In this document: in pieces, positions 24,646 through 33,897 of the stretch
How the letters are laid out: each line of letters opens with the position of its first letter
How positions within the stretch are numbered: position 1 is the stretch's first letter
Assembly: GCF_003590645.1 (NCBI RefSeq)
Contig: NZ_CP031834.1
Location: forward strand, 682,001 to 746,000
Direction of reading: 5' to 3'
DNA: 64,000 bases
Origin: Mesorhizobium sp. DCY119
GTDB taxonomy: Bacteria; Pseudomonadota; Alphaproteobacteria; Rhizobiales; Rhizobiaceae
Position numbers and translations under genes: made by a program
Notes under the pieces: model-generated
Told to the model about the DNA's origin: nothing
Seen by the model: only the letters and a program-made list of their open reading frames with translations
Databases searched by the model: none

Positions 24646-25877
24646 GCCTCGCCGTGCCCCGCGATCATCATGGCTTCAAGCGCAAGGCGCTCGGTCTTCT
24701 TCATGCGCTCGGATTCGGACTTCAGCTGGCCGCAGGCCGCAAGAATGTCGCGGCCGCGCGGAGTGCGGATCGGCGAGGCATAGCCGGCATTGTTGATGTA
24801 GTCGGCGAACTTCTCGATCGTCTCCCAGTCCGAGCACTGGTAGTTGGTGCCGGGCCATGGGTTGAACGGGATCAGGTTGATCTTGGCCGGAACGCCCTTC
24901 AGCAGCTTGATCAGCGCCTTGGCGTCTTCGATGGAATCGTTGACGTCCTTCAGCATCACATATTCGAAGGTGATGCGGCGCGCATTGGACAGGCCGGGAT
25001 AGGCGCGGCAGGCGGCGATCAGTTCCTTCAGCGGATACTTCTTGTTGATCGGCACCAGCATGTCGCGCAGATCGTCATTGGTGGCGTGCAGCGAGATCGC
25101 CAGCATGACGCCGATCTCCTCGCCGGTGCGGAAGATTTCGGGCACGACGCCGGAGGTCGACAGCGTGATGCGGCGCTTGGACAGCGACAGCCCGTCGCCG
25201 TCGGAGGCGATCAGCAGGGCCTTCTTGACCTCTTCGAAATTGTAGAGCGGCTCGCCCATGCCCATCATGACGATGTTGGAGATTTTTCGCCCTTCCGCCG
25301 GCACGATGGCACCGTCCGGCGTGTCGCGGTCGGGGAAGTCGCCGAGCCGGTCGCGCGCCGACATCAGCTGCGTCAGGATTTCCTCCGCCGTCAGGTTGCG
25401 CACCAGCTTCTGCGTGCCGGTGTGGCAGAAGGAGCAGGTCAGCGTGCAGCCAACCTGCGAAGAGATGCACAGCGTGCCGCGCCCTTCTTCGGGGATGTAG
25501 ACGGTCTCGATCTCGACCGGACGGCCGGCGCCGCGCGGCGGGAATCGAAAGAGCCATTTGCGCGTGCCGTCTGAGGAAATCTGTTCTTCGACGATTTCCG
25601 GCCGAGCGATGGTGAAATGCTGCTCGAGGACCCCGCGCAGATCCTTGGAGATGTTGAACATATGGGCGAAGTCGGAGACGCCGCGCACATAGAGCCAGTG
25701 CCAGAGTTGCTGGCTGCGCATTTTTGCCTGCCGCTCTGGCACGATGCCGGCGGCAATCAGCGCCTCGGCCATCTCGGCGCGCGTCAGCCCGACCAGCGAA
25801 GCCTTGGCGGGGGTGGCAGCGCGGGCGCGCAATGCGTCGCGGGTTGTGTCTGCGGTGAGATCGAACGAAAGAGCCAT
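24642..25877 (-). CDS. rlmN: 23S rRNA A2503 / tRNA A37 methyltransferase RlmN
   Basis: RlmN is a radical-SAM enzyme that C2-methylates A2503 of 23S rRNA and A37 of some tRNAs. The 411-residue protein has the radical-SAM motif CTLTCSFC (C-x3-C-x2-C), [11 protein letters not shown] for SAM binding and [13 protein letters not shown]-terminal catalytic cysteine lies in [10 protein letters not shown] chose ATG 25877 ([20 protein letters not shown]). Two overlapping membrane-protein genes follow. Confidence 0.95.
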   Translation of the reverse strand: MALSFDLTADTTRDALRARAATPAKASLVGLTRAEMAEALIAAGIVPERQAKMRSQQLWHWLYVRGVSDFAHMFNISKDLRGVLEQHFTIARPEIVEEQISSDGTRKWLFRFPPRGAGRPVEIETVYIPEEGRGTLCISSQVGCTLTCSFCHTGTQKLVRNLTAEEILTQLMSARDRLGDFPDRDTPDGAIVPAEGRKISNIVMMGMGEPLYNFEEVKKALLIASDGDGLSLSKRRITLSTSGVVPEIFRTGEEIGVMLAISLHATNDDLRDMLVPINKKYPLKELIAACRAYPGLSNARRITFEYVMLKDVNDSIEDAKALIKLLKGVPAKINLIPFNPWPGTNYQCSDWETIEKFADYINNAGYASPIRTPRGRDILAACGQLKSESERMKKTERLALEAMMIAGHGEA

Positions 25878-26065
25878 GATACCGGTAATCGGGGTTGATG
25901 CGGTCGCGACGAGGCGATCCTTTGCGCCGCACATATCACGAGATCGCGGCGGCGTCACGGCCCCGCAGATGGGGAGGCTAAGCGGCGTTTCCAAGACACA
26001 TGGCCAGGGAGAGCATCAAATAAGCCTGCCTGATCGACGATACCGGCCAGCAGGGGCGGGACTTC

Positions 26066-26098
26066 AAAAAGAAAAGGCCGGGCGTTTCGGCCCGGCCA
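26066..26098 (-). terminator. Rho-independent terminator after ialB
   Basis: GGCCGGGC (26076-26083) and GCCCGGCC (26090-26097) pair around a short loop. On the minus strand the stem is followed by TTTTCTTTTTG. It lies 28 bp after the ialB-family stop codon. Confidence 0.85.
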
Positions 26099-26125
26099 GT
26101 TGGAAGTGCTGAAAAGATAGAGCGC

Positions 26126-26629
26126 TTACTTGCAGGTGGCGATCGAGGAGAGTGCCGCCGAAATGCCCTTGAGCGAGAAGACGTAGCTGGTCGGATTGCC
26201 ACGGCCGGATTTGGCGGCGATCTTCATGTCGGCGCCGCCCTTCATGGCGGCAATCAGCAGCGGCTCCTCGGCGGCGTTTTCCACCCAGGCCGATTTTCCG
26301 CGCGTGAACATGGAGAAGGATTTGTCGCCGACCGTGACGGTGACCTTGGAATTGGCCTGGAAATCGTAAGAGGCGATGAATTGCGGCTCATAGGAGATCG
26401 ACTGGCCGGGGCGCTGGCTGACGAAGAAGAAGATGTCGCCATGGTCGAGCGTTGCCGGCTGCTTGTCGGTCGGCACGGTCAGCACGTAGCAGACCTTGCC
26501 GTTGTTGGCCTGGTAGCTGTAGGTGCCCCAGGCATTGTGCTGGCCGATCTTGGTTGCCGACTGGGCAAAGGACGGCGCCGCGCCCGCGACCAGGATGAGG
26601 CTCGATAAAAGGACAGTCAGTCGGCGCAT
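26126..26629 (-). CDS. Invasion associated locus B family protein
   Basis: This 167-residue periplasmic protein starts MRRLTVLLSSLILVAGAAPS and continues FAQ, a signal peptide with A-x-A cleavage. The body matches the IalB family: VCYVLTVPTDKQPATLDHGD, FFFVSQRPGQSISYEPQFIA and WVENAAEEPLLIAAMKGGAD, then SGRGNPTSYVFSLKG. IalB was named in Bartonella for erythrocyte invasion, but homologues are universal in free-living rhizobia, so no virulence role should be read into it. Two Cys (in VCYVL and the C-terminal TCK) may form a disulfide. A terminator follows. Confidence 0.9.
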   Translation of the reverse strand: MRRLTVLLSSLILVAGAAPSFAQSATKIGQHNAWGTYSYQANNGKVCYVLTVPTDKQPATLDHGDIFFFVSQRPGQSISYEPQFIASYDFQANSKVTVTVGDKSFSMFTRGKSAWVENAAEEPLLIAAMKGGADMKIAAKSGRGNPTSYVFSLKGISAALSSIATCK

Positions 26630-26918
26630 TGTTTTTGGTTTCCCTGTATTTCGCATTGTGGTGCGCAAGCAGGCCGGTCCGCCCTGCCCGTTTGGGTTCA
26701 TTTTGATTTAATCTGGGTTACCAAAGGGTGAATGTTCCCTGAAAAAAGGATCATTGCCACCAAAGGTATAACCGCCTCGCGCATGCAAGCCTCGCCGTCG
26801 AGACCTGCAAGCACCGTCCCTTGGTTGTGGTTGAAGACCACGAAAACGGCAAGAATTTGACTTTTCTTTTCAGGCTGCAATCTGGATGTCAACGCCGCTG
26901 CCCGCAACGTCGGGCCGG

Positions 26919-27272
26919 TCAGTCCAGTTCTTCAAGGGCTTCCTTGGCGGCAAGGCGATGCGCCGGGGTGATGTGCGCACGCACGGCGGCAATCGCAGCC
27001 GACAGAACCGCGATATCGTCGGTGAAGCCGAGGCCGAAGATGATGTCGGGAATGGCGTCGGTCGGCAGCACGAAATAGGCGAGAGCGCCGAGCAATATGC
27101 CCTTGGCGCGCAGCGGCGTCTTGCTGTCGAGCGCGCAGTAATAGGCAGCTATCACGTCCTCCATGAAGGGGACATGACGCGCCGCGCGCTTGGCGGTGTG
27201 CCAGAATTTGTCGCGGACGCGCTTCTCATCGCCGCGCAAACCGTTGGTGTCGAAATTTCCCGCCTTGGCCAT
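26919..27272 (-). CDS. DUF1232 (YkvA-like) membrane protein
   Basis: This 117-residue protein carries the DUF1232 core: ALAYFVLPTDAIPDIIFGLG followed by FTDDIAVLSAAIAAVRAHI, at about residues 62-100. The P-x-D-x-I-P-D and D-D motifs are diagnostic. The hydrophobic stretch suggests membrane association. The biochemical role of the family is unknown. It lies 60 bp downstream of phhB on the same strand. Confidence 0.88.
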   Translation of the reverse strand: MAKAGNFDTNGLRGDEKRVRDKFWHTAKRAARHVPFMEDVIAAYYCALDSKTPLRAKGILLGALAYFVLPTDAIPDIIFGLGFTDDIAVLSAAIAAVRAHITPAHRLAAKEALEELD

Positions 27273-27332
27273 TCCGTTACTCCTGTCGCCCGGAATGTGG
27301 GAAAGCGTGAAGGGCTGCGCAAGAGATAGGGG

Positions 27333-27629
27333 TCAAAAACCGGCAAAACCGTCCATCTTGCCGGCCAGCTCGAAGTCGAGGCGGCTGAGGCCGTCGGCAT
27401 CATGCGTGGTCAGCGTCACGTCGACGGTCTTGTAGACATTCGACCATTCGGGGTGATGGTCCATGGTCTCGGCGGCAAGGGCTGCGCGGGTCATGAAGGC
27501 GAAGGCTTCGCTGAAATCGGCGAAGACGAATTTTTTGGAGATCGCGGCACCCTCGCGGTCCAGGCTCCAGCCTTTCACCCCGGCCAAAGCCTTGTCCACC
27601 GCATCCCTGTCAAGTTTCTGTCTGGCCAT
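27333..27629 (-). CDS. phhB: 4a-hydroxytetrahydrobiopterin dehydratase
   Basis: This 98-residue protein matches pterin-4a-carbinolamine dehydratase. It has the motif [20 protein letters not shown] followed by HDADGLS, with the paired histidines that catalyse dehydration of 4a-hydroxytetrahydropterin. The enzyme recycles the pterin cofactor of aromatic amino-acid hydroxylases, or serves molybdopterin-related roles. I chose ATG 27629 ([11 protein letters not shown]). No phhA is in the window. It is divergent from the phosphatase gene 50 bp away. Confidence 0.92.
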   Translation of the reverse strand: MARQKLDRDAVDKALAGVKGWSLDREGAAISKKFVFADFSEAFAFMTRAALAAETMDHHPEWSNVYKTVDVTLTTHDADGLSRLDFELAGKMDGFAGF

Positions 27630-27679
27630 TTCGCGCTTCCGTGCTATCGCTTGTCGGTTCTTATCATAGTGTCGGCACG

Positions 27680-28195
27680 ATGATCGCAAAGTCCCAGACG
27701 TCCATTCTTTTCGTATGCCTCGGCAATATCTGCCGTTCGCCGCTGGCCGAGGGCGTGTTTCGCGCGGTGATTTCCGAGCGCGGCGTGGCTGATGACTTCC
27801 TGCTCGACTCTGCCGGCACCGGCGGCTGGCACCAGGGTTCGGCGCCCGATCCGCGTTCGGTGGCGATCGCAGCCGACCACGGCCTCGACATTTCGACGCA
27901 GAAGGCGCGCAAGGTCGTGTCGGCCGATTTCCAGCGCTTCGACCTGATCCTGGGAATGGATCGTTCCAATGTCGATGATCTCAGGCGGGCCGCACCGCCG
28001 GAGGCGCGGGACAGGGTCCATCTGTTCCTCGACTTTGCCGATGGCAAGGGGAAGGACGTGCCCGACCCGTATTACGGTGGTGCAGACGGCTTCGCCGATG
28101 TCTACCGCATGATCCGCAATGCTTCGGAATCGCTGGCCGACAGGCTGGAGCGCGAATCGCCACCCGTGAGCGGCCAGGCCTCCTCGACGATATAG
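27680..28195 (+). CDS. Low molecular weight protein-tyrosine phosphatase
   Basis: This 171-residue cytosolic enzyme has the LMW-PTP P-loop [16 protein letters not shown], with nucleophile Cys13 and Arg19, near the N-terminus. The general-acid loop is [12 protein letters not shown]. It dephosphorylates tyrosine or possibly arginine residues; the partner kinase is not in the window. ATG 27680 gives the typical short N-terminus. The last 94 bp overlap the 3' end of the convergent thpR gene, so both C-termini use the same DNA on opposite strands. Confidence 0.92.
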   Translation: MIAKSQTSILFVCLGNICRSPLAEGVFRAVISERGVADDFLLDSAGTGGWHQGSAPDPRSVAIAADHGLDISTQKARKVVSADFQRFDLILGMDRSNVDDLRRAAPPEARDRVHLFLDFADGKGKDVPDPYYGGADGFADVYRMIRNASESLADRLERESPPVSGQASSTI

Positions 28196-28695
28196 GGTCC
28201 GCCGCCGACCGAATCGCGCGACGACATCAACACGAAGCGCCCGACCTTGAAGGGTACGGTGGAGAAGTTGCCGCGCGCCGAAAGATATTGCGCGACATCC
28301 AGCGGGCTGGAATTGCGCAGCCGCGCCAGCGTGACATGGGGCGAGAATTTGCGTGGGTCGGCCGGTATCCCGAGGCGCTGGCAGATGCGCTCGATCTCGG
28401 CCTGAAGCGCGTAAAGGTCGGGCGAGGTTTGCACGCCGGCCCAGACCGCATGCGGCTTTTTCGAGCCGAAGGCGCCGACGCCGGAAAGCTTCATCTGGAA
28501 GGACGGTCGTCGGACCCGGTCAAGGGCATTGGCGATCTCGTCGGCGACGTGGCCTTCGATGTCGCCGAAGAAGCGCAAAGTGAGGTGATAGTTTTCGACG
28601 TCGATCCAGCGGGCTCCCGGCAGACCTCCACGCAGCAGTGAAAGTGAAAGCGCTGCGTCACGCGGGATTTCGAGGGCGGTGAAAAGTCTTGGCAT
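28102..28695 (-). CDS. thpR: RNA 2',3'-cyclic phosphodiesterase
   Basis: This 197-residue protein is a 2H phosphoesterase. It carries two H-x-T/S-x motifs, HLTLRFFGDIE near residue 37 and HVTLARL near residue 122, which form the catalytic pair. ThpR (LigT-like) hydrolyses 2',3'-cyclic phosphate ends of RNA. The start MPRLFTALEIP is typical of the family. Its C-terminal 31 codons overlap the phosphatase gene tail to tail. Confidence 0.92.
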   Translation of the reverse strand: MPRLFTALEIPRDAALSLSLLRGGLPGARWIDVENYHLTLRFFGDIEGHVADEIANALDRVRRPSFQMKLSGVGAFGSKKPHAVWAGVQTSPDLYALQAEIERICQRLGIPADPRKFSPHVTLARLRNSSPLDVAQYLSARGNFSTVPFKVGRFVLMSSRDSVGGGPYIVEEAWPLTGGDSRSSLSASDSEALRIMR

Positions 28696-28806
28696 CGCTG
28701 CCTCCCCGAATCGAACTCTTGATGTCTAGCGAATCACCGATCCGCAATGTGAGCAAGCTGTTTGTTTGTCATGTCGGTGCGATGACATCGTCATCAACAT
28801 GGTTGA

Positions 28807-29451
28807 TCAGGATTTGTTCGCATTGGCCGAAATCGTCTTCTCGACCACCGGCAGCATGCGTTCGACCATGCGGTCTACACCGGTGGCGTTGGGGTGCATG
28901 CCGTCTTCCAGCAGTGCGGTCTTGTCGGCGGCGACGCCGTCGAGGAAGAACGGATAGAGCGTGGCGCCGTATTTTTCGGCGAGTTTCGGATAGATCGTGC
29001 CGAACTGCTCGCCATAAGAGTGGCCGAGATTGGGCGCTGCGACCATGCCGGCCAGCAGCACCGGGATGTTGCGCTCCTTGAGCCGGGCCAACATCTTGTC
29101 GAGGTTCTGTTCGACGATCTCAGGGTCGATGCCGCGCAGCATGTCGTTGGCGCCAAGCTCCAGTATGACAAGCTCCGTGCCGTCGGGGATGGACCAGTCG
29201 AGGCGCGACAGGCCGCCGCTGGTGGTGTCGCCGGAGACGCCGGCATTGGTGATCACGACATCGTGACCATTGTTGCGTAGCGCCTTTTCAAGCTTTTCGG
29301 GAAAGCTCTCGCCGGGGTTGAGGCCATAACCGGCCATGAGACTGTCGCCGAAGCCGACTATCTTGAACGGTTCGGCCCAAACCGGGGTGTTTGCCGTGAA
29401 AAAGGCAAGAGATGCGGCAAAGAGTGCGAAAATCAGATGTTTCAATGCCAT
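28807..29451 (-). CDS. tesA: Arylesterase / SGNH hydrolase TesA
   Basis: This 214-residue periplasmic protein has a signal peptide (about residues 1-26, ending VWA). Its SGNH blocks are GFGDSLMAGYG (catalytic Ser), the Gly in NAGVSGDTTSGG, LGANDML (Asn) and EDGMHPNATG (Asp-His). TesA-type enzymes hydrolyse thioesters, lysophospholipids and aryl esters. It is divergent, 64 bp away, from the ybbA-ybbP ABC transporter genes, the classical tesA-ybbA-ybbP arrangement. Confidence 0.93.
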   Translation of the reverse strand: MALKHLIFALFAASLAFFTANTPVWAEPFKIVGFGDSLMAGYGLNPGESFPEKLEKALRNNGHDVVITNAGVSGDTTSGGLSRLDWSIPDGTELVILELGANDMLRGIDPEIVEQNLDKMLARLKERNIPVLLAGMVAAPNLGHSYGEQFGTIYPKLAEKYGATLYPFFLDGVAADKTALLEDGMHPNATGVDRMVERMLPVVEKTISANANKS

Positions 29452-29515
29452 GTGTCAAAGCCCATATGACGAATAAATTCCTGCCGCTTTCATTTCCATA
29501 TAGGACAGATTTGCC

Positions 29516-30214
29516 GTGACAGAAGCCGTCATCGACCTGAAGGATGTTTCGCTGACACTGGGCACGGGGGCGTCGTCCGTCCATGTGCTGAAAGGCGTGA
29601 GCCTGACGGTGACCGCCGGCGAGGCGACCGGCATCGTCGGCCCGTCGGGTTCCGGCAAGTCGACGCTGCTGATGGTTCTGGCCGGGCTGGAAGGGGTCGA
29701 TTCGGGAACGGTACGAATTGCCGGCGAGCTTCTGAACGGCAAGAGCGAGGACCAGATCGCGGCGTTTCGCGGCCGCAATGTCGGTATCGTCTTCCAGTCC
29801 TTCCACCTCATTCCCAACATGACGGCGCTGGAAAATGTCGCCGTGCCGTTGGAGCTGGCGGGAAAGCGCGATGCCTTCGCCATTGCCGAGCGCGAGCTGG
29901 CGTCTGTCGGCCTGGCCGACCGGGTGACGCATTATCCGGGCGAGCTTTCGGGCGGCGAGCAGCAGCGCGTTGCGATCGCCCGGGCGCTGGCGCCGGAGCC
30001 GCGCATTCTCATCGCCGACGAGCCGACCGGCAACCTCGACCAGGCGACGGGCCGGCAGATCGCCGATCTTCTCTTCGCCAAGGCCAAGGAACGCGCCATG
30101 ACGCTGGTTCTGGTCACGCATGATCCTTCGCTTGCCGCGCGCTGCACGCGGCAGGTGGCGATGCGCTCCGGCCGGATCGAAGCCGAGCCGCCGCTTGCCG
30201 TCGTTTCGGCTTGA
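29516..30214 (+). CDS. ybbA: ABC transporter ATP-binding protein (YbbA-like)
   Basis: This 232-residue ATPase has Walker A GPSGSGKST, the Q-loop VFQSFHLIPNMTALENV, signature LSGGEQQRVAIARAL and Walker B LIADEPTGNLD. The pattern is that of the LolD/MacB-type subfamily. It starts at GTG 29516. The FtsX-like permease follows after 11 bp. In E. coli, YbbA-YbbP sits opposite TesA as here, and is proposed to act in lipid or lipoprotein-related membrane work; that role is not established. Confidence 0.93.
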   Translation: MTEAVIDLKDVSLTLGTGASSVHVLKGVSLTVTAGEATGIVGPSGSGKSTLLMVLAGLEGVDSGTVRIAGELLNGKSEDQIAAFRGRNVGIVFQSFHLIPNMTALENVAVPLELAGKRDAFAIAERELASVGLADRVTHYPGELSGGEQQRVAIARALAPEPRILIADEPTGNLDQATGRQIADLLFAKAKERAMTLVLVTHDPSLAARCTRQVAMRSGRIEAEPPLAVVSA

Positions 30215-30225
30215 GGCGGCTGCGG

Positions 30226-32775
30226 ATGCCGTTTTCGCAAACCCTCAAACTCGCTGTCCGTTTCTCGCTGCGCGAAATGCGCGGCGGGTTTTCCGGCTTT
30301 CTGATCTTCCTCACCTGCATCGCGCTCGGGGTGGCGGCTATCGGCGGCGTCAATTCGGTGGCGCGGTCGATCACGGCGGGCGTGGCCAATGAGGGGCAGT
30401 CGCTGCTTGGCGGCGACCTGCGCTTCCAGCTTAACCAGCGCGAGGCGACTGCCGACGAAAGCGCCTTCCTGAAGGGATTGGGCACGCTGTCGGAAAGCGC
30501 GAACATGCGCTCTATGGCGCGGCTGGAGGATGGTTCCGACCAGTCGCTGGCCGAGGTGAAGGCCGTCGATGGCGTCTACCCGCTGTTCGGGGCGCTGGTG
30601 ACGGAGCCGGCACTGTCGCGCGATGCGATGTTCGGCGAAAGGGACGGCGTGTTCGGCGCTGCGGCTTCCGATCTTTTGTTCGAACGGCTCGGCATAAAGC
30701 TGGGCAGCCGGATAAAGCTCGGCTCTGCCACCTTCGAACTGCGCGCCAAGATCACCACGGAGCCGGACGCGGTTTCGGAAGGCTTCGGCTTTGCGCCGCG
30801 CCTGATGGTGTCGCTGGACGGCCTGCGCGCCTCCGGCCTCGTCCAGCCCGGCAGCCTGGTCGAATATGCCTATAAGGTGCGGCTGGCAGACGGCAGCAGC
30901 GAGGCGGCGGTGACTTCCGTTCGCGATGAAGCGACCGAAAAGTTTCCGCAGGCAGGCTGGAGCGTGCGCACCCGCACCAATGCGGCACCCGCACTTTCCT
31001 CCAACATCGAGCGTTTCTCGCAGTTCCTGACGCTGGTCGGGCTCACCGCGCTGGTCGTCGGCGGGGTGGGCGTCGCCAACGCGGTGCGCGCCTATCTCGA
31101 TGGCAAGCGCGGGGTTATCGCCACCTTCAAGAGCCTCGGCGCCTCGGGCGGCTTCGTCTTCACCGTCTATCTCGTGCAGATCCTGATCATCGCCGGCATC
31201 GGCATCGTCATCGGGCTGGTCGTCGGCGCACTGATGCCGTTTGCGGCGAGTGCTGCCCTTTCCACCGTCATACCGGTGCCCGCGGAAGGCGGCATCTATC
31301 CCGGCGCGCTGGCGATGGCAGCACTCTTCGGCCTGCTGGTGACACTGGCCTTTGCGCTGTTGCCGCTCGGCCGGGCGCGCGACGTGCCGGCGACCGCGCT
31401 GTTTCGCGAGATGGGCTTTGGCGGCGGTGGCTTGCCGCGCCGGGTCTATGTCGTCGGCGCGCTCGGCATCGCAGCCCTTCTGGCGCTGCTCGCCATCTGG
31501 TTTTCGGGCGACCGGCGCATTGCCGCGATTTTCGTCGGCGCGACGATCTTTGCCTTCATCGTGCTGCGCAGCGTCGGTGTCGGCGTTCAGTGGCTGGCGC
31601 GAAAAAGCCCGCGCCTGCGCTCGACAGCACTCAGGCTTGCCGTCGGCAACATCCATCGTCCCGGCGCGCTGACGCCGTCGGTGGTGCTGTCGCTGGGGCT
31701 CGGTTTGACGCTGCTGGTGACGCTGGCGCTGATCGATGGCAATCTGCGCCAGCAGATCGCCGGCAGCCTGCCGAAACAGGCGCCGAACTTCTTCTTCGTC
31801 GATATCCAGAGCACGGATGTCGATGCCTTCTCGGCGCTGGTCGAGAAAGAAGCGCCGGACGGCAAGTTGGTGCGCGTGCCGATGCTGCGCGGCCGCGTCA
31901 TGGCGCTGAACGGCGTCGACGTGCAGAAGCTGACGGTGCCGCCGGCCGGCGCCTGGGTGCTGCGCGGCGACCGCGGCCTGACCTATGCCAAGAACCAGCC
32001 TGAAAACTCGACGCTGAGCGCCGGCACGTGGTGGCCGGAGGATTATTCGGGCGAGCCGCTGGTGTCATTCGCGGCGGAAGAAGCCGGCGAGCTCGGCCTG
32101 AAGCTCGGCGACACCGTGACGGTCAATGTGCTTGGCCGCAACGTGACGGCAAAGATCGCCAATTTCCGCGAAGTGCAGTGGGAATCGATGGGCATCAATT
32201 TCGTCATGGTGTTTTCGCCCAACACTTTTGCCGGTGCGCCGCACTCATGGCTGGCGACACTTCTGACGCCGAAGGCCGACAGCGCCGAGGAGACGCGGCT
32301 GCTCAACGCGGTCACCCGCGCCTTTCCGGCCGTGACCACGGTGCGCGTCAAGGACGCGCTGGAGGTGGTCAACCGCATCGTCGGCCAGCTCGGCACGGCG
32401 ATCCGCGCGGCGGCAAGTGTGGCGTTGATCGCGTCGGTGCTGGTGCTGGCCGGCGCGCTCGCCGCCGGCAACCGGGCGCGGGTCCATGATGCGGTGGTGC
32501 TGAAGACGCTGGGCGCGACGCGGCGGACGCTGATTGCCGCCTTCTCGCTCGAATACATGCTGATCGGCCTGGCGACGGCGGTGTTCGCGCTCGCTGCCGG
32601 CGGCGTCGCGGCGTGGTTTGTTGTCGCACGAATCATGACGCTGCCTTCGCGTTTTCTACCCGAGGTGGCGGTGGCAACGATCCTGATCGCGCTCGCCGTC
32701 ACGGTAGGCATCGGCCTGATCGGCACATGGAGAGTGTTGGGACACAAGGCGGCGCCGGTGCTGCGGAATCTGTAG
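30226..32775 (+). CDS. ybbP: FtsX-like ABC permease (YbbP-like)
   Basis: This 849-residue inner-membrane protein has the ten-helix, double FtsX-domain layout of YbbP/LolC-type permeases. An N-terminal helix (about 20-42), a large periplasmic region, a first FtsX unit (about 255-380), a central pair of helices, a second periplasmic part and a final FtsX unit (about 720-849). VLKTLGATRRTLIAAFSLEY is the coupling helix typical of MacB/FtsX permeases. I chose ATG 30226 over an upstream TTG. It pairs with the ATPase just upstream. Confidence 0.92.
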   Translation: MPFSQTLKLAVRFSLREMRGGFSGFLIFLTCIALGVAAIGGVNSVARSITAGVANEGQSLLGGDLRFQLNQREATADESAFLKGLGTLSESANMRSMARLEDGSDQSLAEVKAVDGVYPLFGALVTEPALSRDAMFGERDGVFGAAASDLLFERLGIKLGSRIKLGSATFELRAKITTEPDAVSEGFGFAPRLMVSLDGLRASGLVQPGSLVEYAYKVRLADGSSEAAVTSVRDEATEKFPQAGWSVRTRTNAAPALSSNIERFSQFLTLVGLTALVVGGVGVANAVRAYLDGKRGVIATFKSLGASGGFVFTVYLVQILIIAGIGIVIGLVVGALMPFAASAALSTVIPVPAEGGIYPGALAMAALFGLLVTLAFALLPLGRARDVPATALFREMGFGGGGLPRRVYVVGALGIAALLALLAIWFSGDRRIAAIFVGATIFAFIVLRSVGVGVQWLARKSPRLRSTALRLAVGNIHRPGALTPSVVLSLGLGLTLLVTLALIDGNLRQQIAGSLPKQAPNFFFVDIQSTDVDAFSALVEKEAPDGKLVRVPMLRGRVMALNGVDVQKLTVPPAGAWVLRGDRGLTYAKNQPENSTLSAGTWWPEDYSGEPLVSFAAEEAGELGLKLGDTVTVNVLGRNVTAKIANFREVQWESMGINFVMVFSPNTFAGAPHSWLATLLTPKADSAEETRLLNAVTRAFPAVTTVRVKDALEVVNRIVGQLGTAIRAAASVALIASVLVLAGALAAGNRARVHDAVVLKTLGATRRTLIAAFSLEYMLIGLATAVFALAAGGVAAWFVVARIMTLPSRFLPEVAVATILIALAVTVGIGLIGTWRVLGHKAAPVLRNL

Positions 32776-32930
32776 CGGGTCGCCCTGTCAATCGATCGAA
32801 CGAGCTAGGCGCGGCTAGTCCTGATGGCAAAAAAAGGGTATTTTTTGGCCATTTCCTGCAATCACGCGGCATTGCGGGGTGTAACGGGTCTTGTTCTCGT
32901 CAAAAAGAATCATCATATTTGCCGCAGGCA

Positions 32931-32990
32931 TGCTGGAGTCCCGCCAGCGGCGCCTGGGTTCATTTGAACCTGACACCCGACGGGGCAGAA
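32931..32990 (+). ncRNA. ybhL-type leader RNA element
   Basis: The 5' leader of the Bax inhibitor-1 gene contains hairpin GCTGG/CCAGC (32932-32936 with 32944-32948) and hairpin GGTTC-ATTT-GAACC (32957-32970), then TGACACCCGACGGGGC. It ends 17 bp before the ATG. Alphaproteobacteria are known to carry a conserved RNA motif called ybhL upstream of genes of exactly this family. Position and stem pattern fit, but I could not run a covariance model. Confidence 0.6.
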
Positions 32991-33006
32991 GCAATAGAGG
33001 AAATCA

Positions 33007-33786
33007 ATGGCTGACCTTCGCAACTATCAGACGCATGTCGCAAACGCGGGTACCCGCGCCGACAGCGTCATCGACGAGGGCCTGCGCGCCTACATGCTCA
33101 AGGTTTACAACCTTATGGCGCTTGGGCTCGCAATCACCGGTGTGGCCGCTCTCGCCACCATGATGATGGCGACCACCAACGATCCGGCGACCGCCGTCGC
33201 CACACTTGCCAACGGCAAGATGCTGACCAACCTCGGTGTGGCCCTTTATGGTTCACCGCTGAAGTGGGTCGTCATGCTCGCTCCGCTCGGCATGGTGTTC
33301 TTCCTGAGCGCCCGTATCCAGTCGATGAGTGTTTCCGGCGCGCAGACTGCGTTCTGGGTCTTCGCCGCCCTCATGGGCCTGTCGCTGTCGTCGATCTTCC
33401 TGGTCTTCACGGCGCAGAGCATCACGCAGACCTTCTTCGTGACCGCCGCCGCCTTCGGTGCGCTGTCGCTGTTCGGCTACACCACCAAGCGTGACCTGAC
33501 CGGTATGGGCACCTTCCTGGTGATGGGCGTGTTCGGCCTGATCATCGCCATGGTCGTCAACATCTTCCTGGGCTCGCCGGCCCTGCAGTTCGCCATTTCG
33601 GCTATCGGCGTGCTGATATTCTCCGGCCTCACCGCCTACGACACGCAGAAGATCAAGGAAATGTATTTCGAGGGTGACGACGTGCTCGTTGCCGGCCGCA
33701 AGGCCATCATGGGCGCGCTGACGCTCTATCTCGACTTCATCAACCTGTTCACCTTCCTGCTGCAGTTCCTCGGCAACCGCGAGTAA
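33007..33786 (+). CDS. Bax inhibitor-1 / YccA-YbhL family membrane protein
   Basis: This 259-residue inner-membrane protein has seven hydrophobic helices and the BI-1 family signature near the end: GLTAYDTQKIKEMYFEGDD, with acidic residues that mediate pH/Ca gating in homologues. The N-terminal 25 residues are soluble. Bacterial members include YccA, which modulates FtsH proteolysis, and YetJ, a calcium leak channel; which role applies is unknown. GAGGAAA precedes the ATG. A ybhL-type leader lies upstream and a strong terminator follows. Confidence 0.94.
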   Translation: MADLRNYQTHVANAGTRADSVIDEGLRAYMLKVYNLMALGLAITGVAALATMMMATTNDPATAVATLANGKMLTNLGVALYGSPLKWVVMLAPLGMVFFLSARIQSMSVSGAQTAFWVFAALMGLSLSSIFLVFTAQSITQTFFVTAAAFGALSLFGYTTKRDLTGMGTFLVMGVFGLIIAMVVNIFLGSPALQFAISAIGVLIFSGLTAYDTQKIKEMYFEGDDVLVAGRKAIMGALTLYLDFINLFTFLLQFLGNRE

Positions 33787-33817
33787 TCGCGACCGCTGCT
33801 GGACCAGCAACAAGACG

Positions 33818-33849
33818 AGGGCGGCCCAAAAGGCCGCCCTTTTCTTTTA
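33818..33849 (+). terminator. Rho-independent terminator after Bax inhibitor-1 gene
   Basis: GGGCGGCC (33819-33826) and GGCCGCCC (33832-33839) pair around CAAAA and are followed by TTTTCTTTT. It closes the Bax inhibitor-1 transcript. Confidence 0.92.
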
Positions 33850-33897
33850 TGGAACACTCTGCTCAAATTCGGGCACGTCAATTAGAGTGCATAAATT

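Noticed and set aside
26698-26907. 69-codon minus-strand frame upstream of ialB
   Set aside because: No ribosome site, no domain; lies in a likely promoter region.
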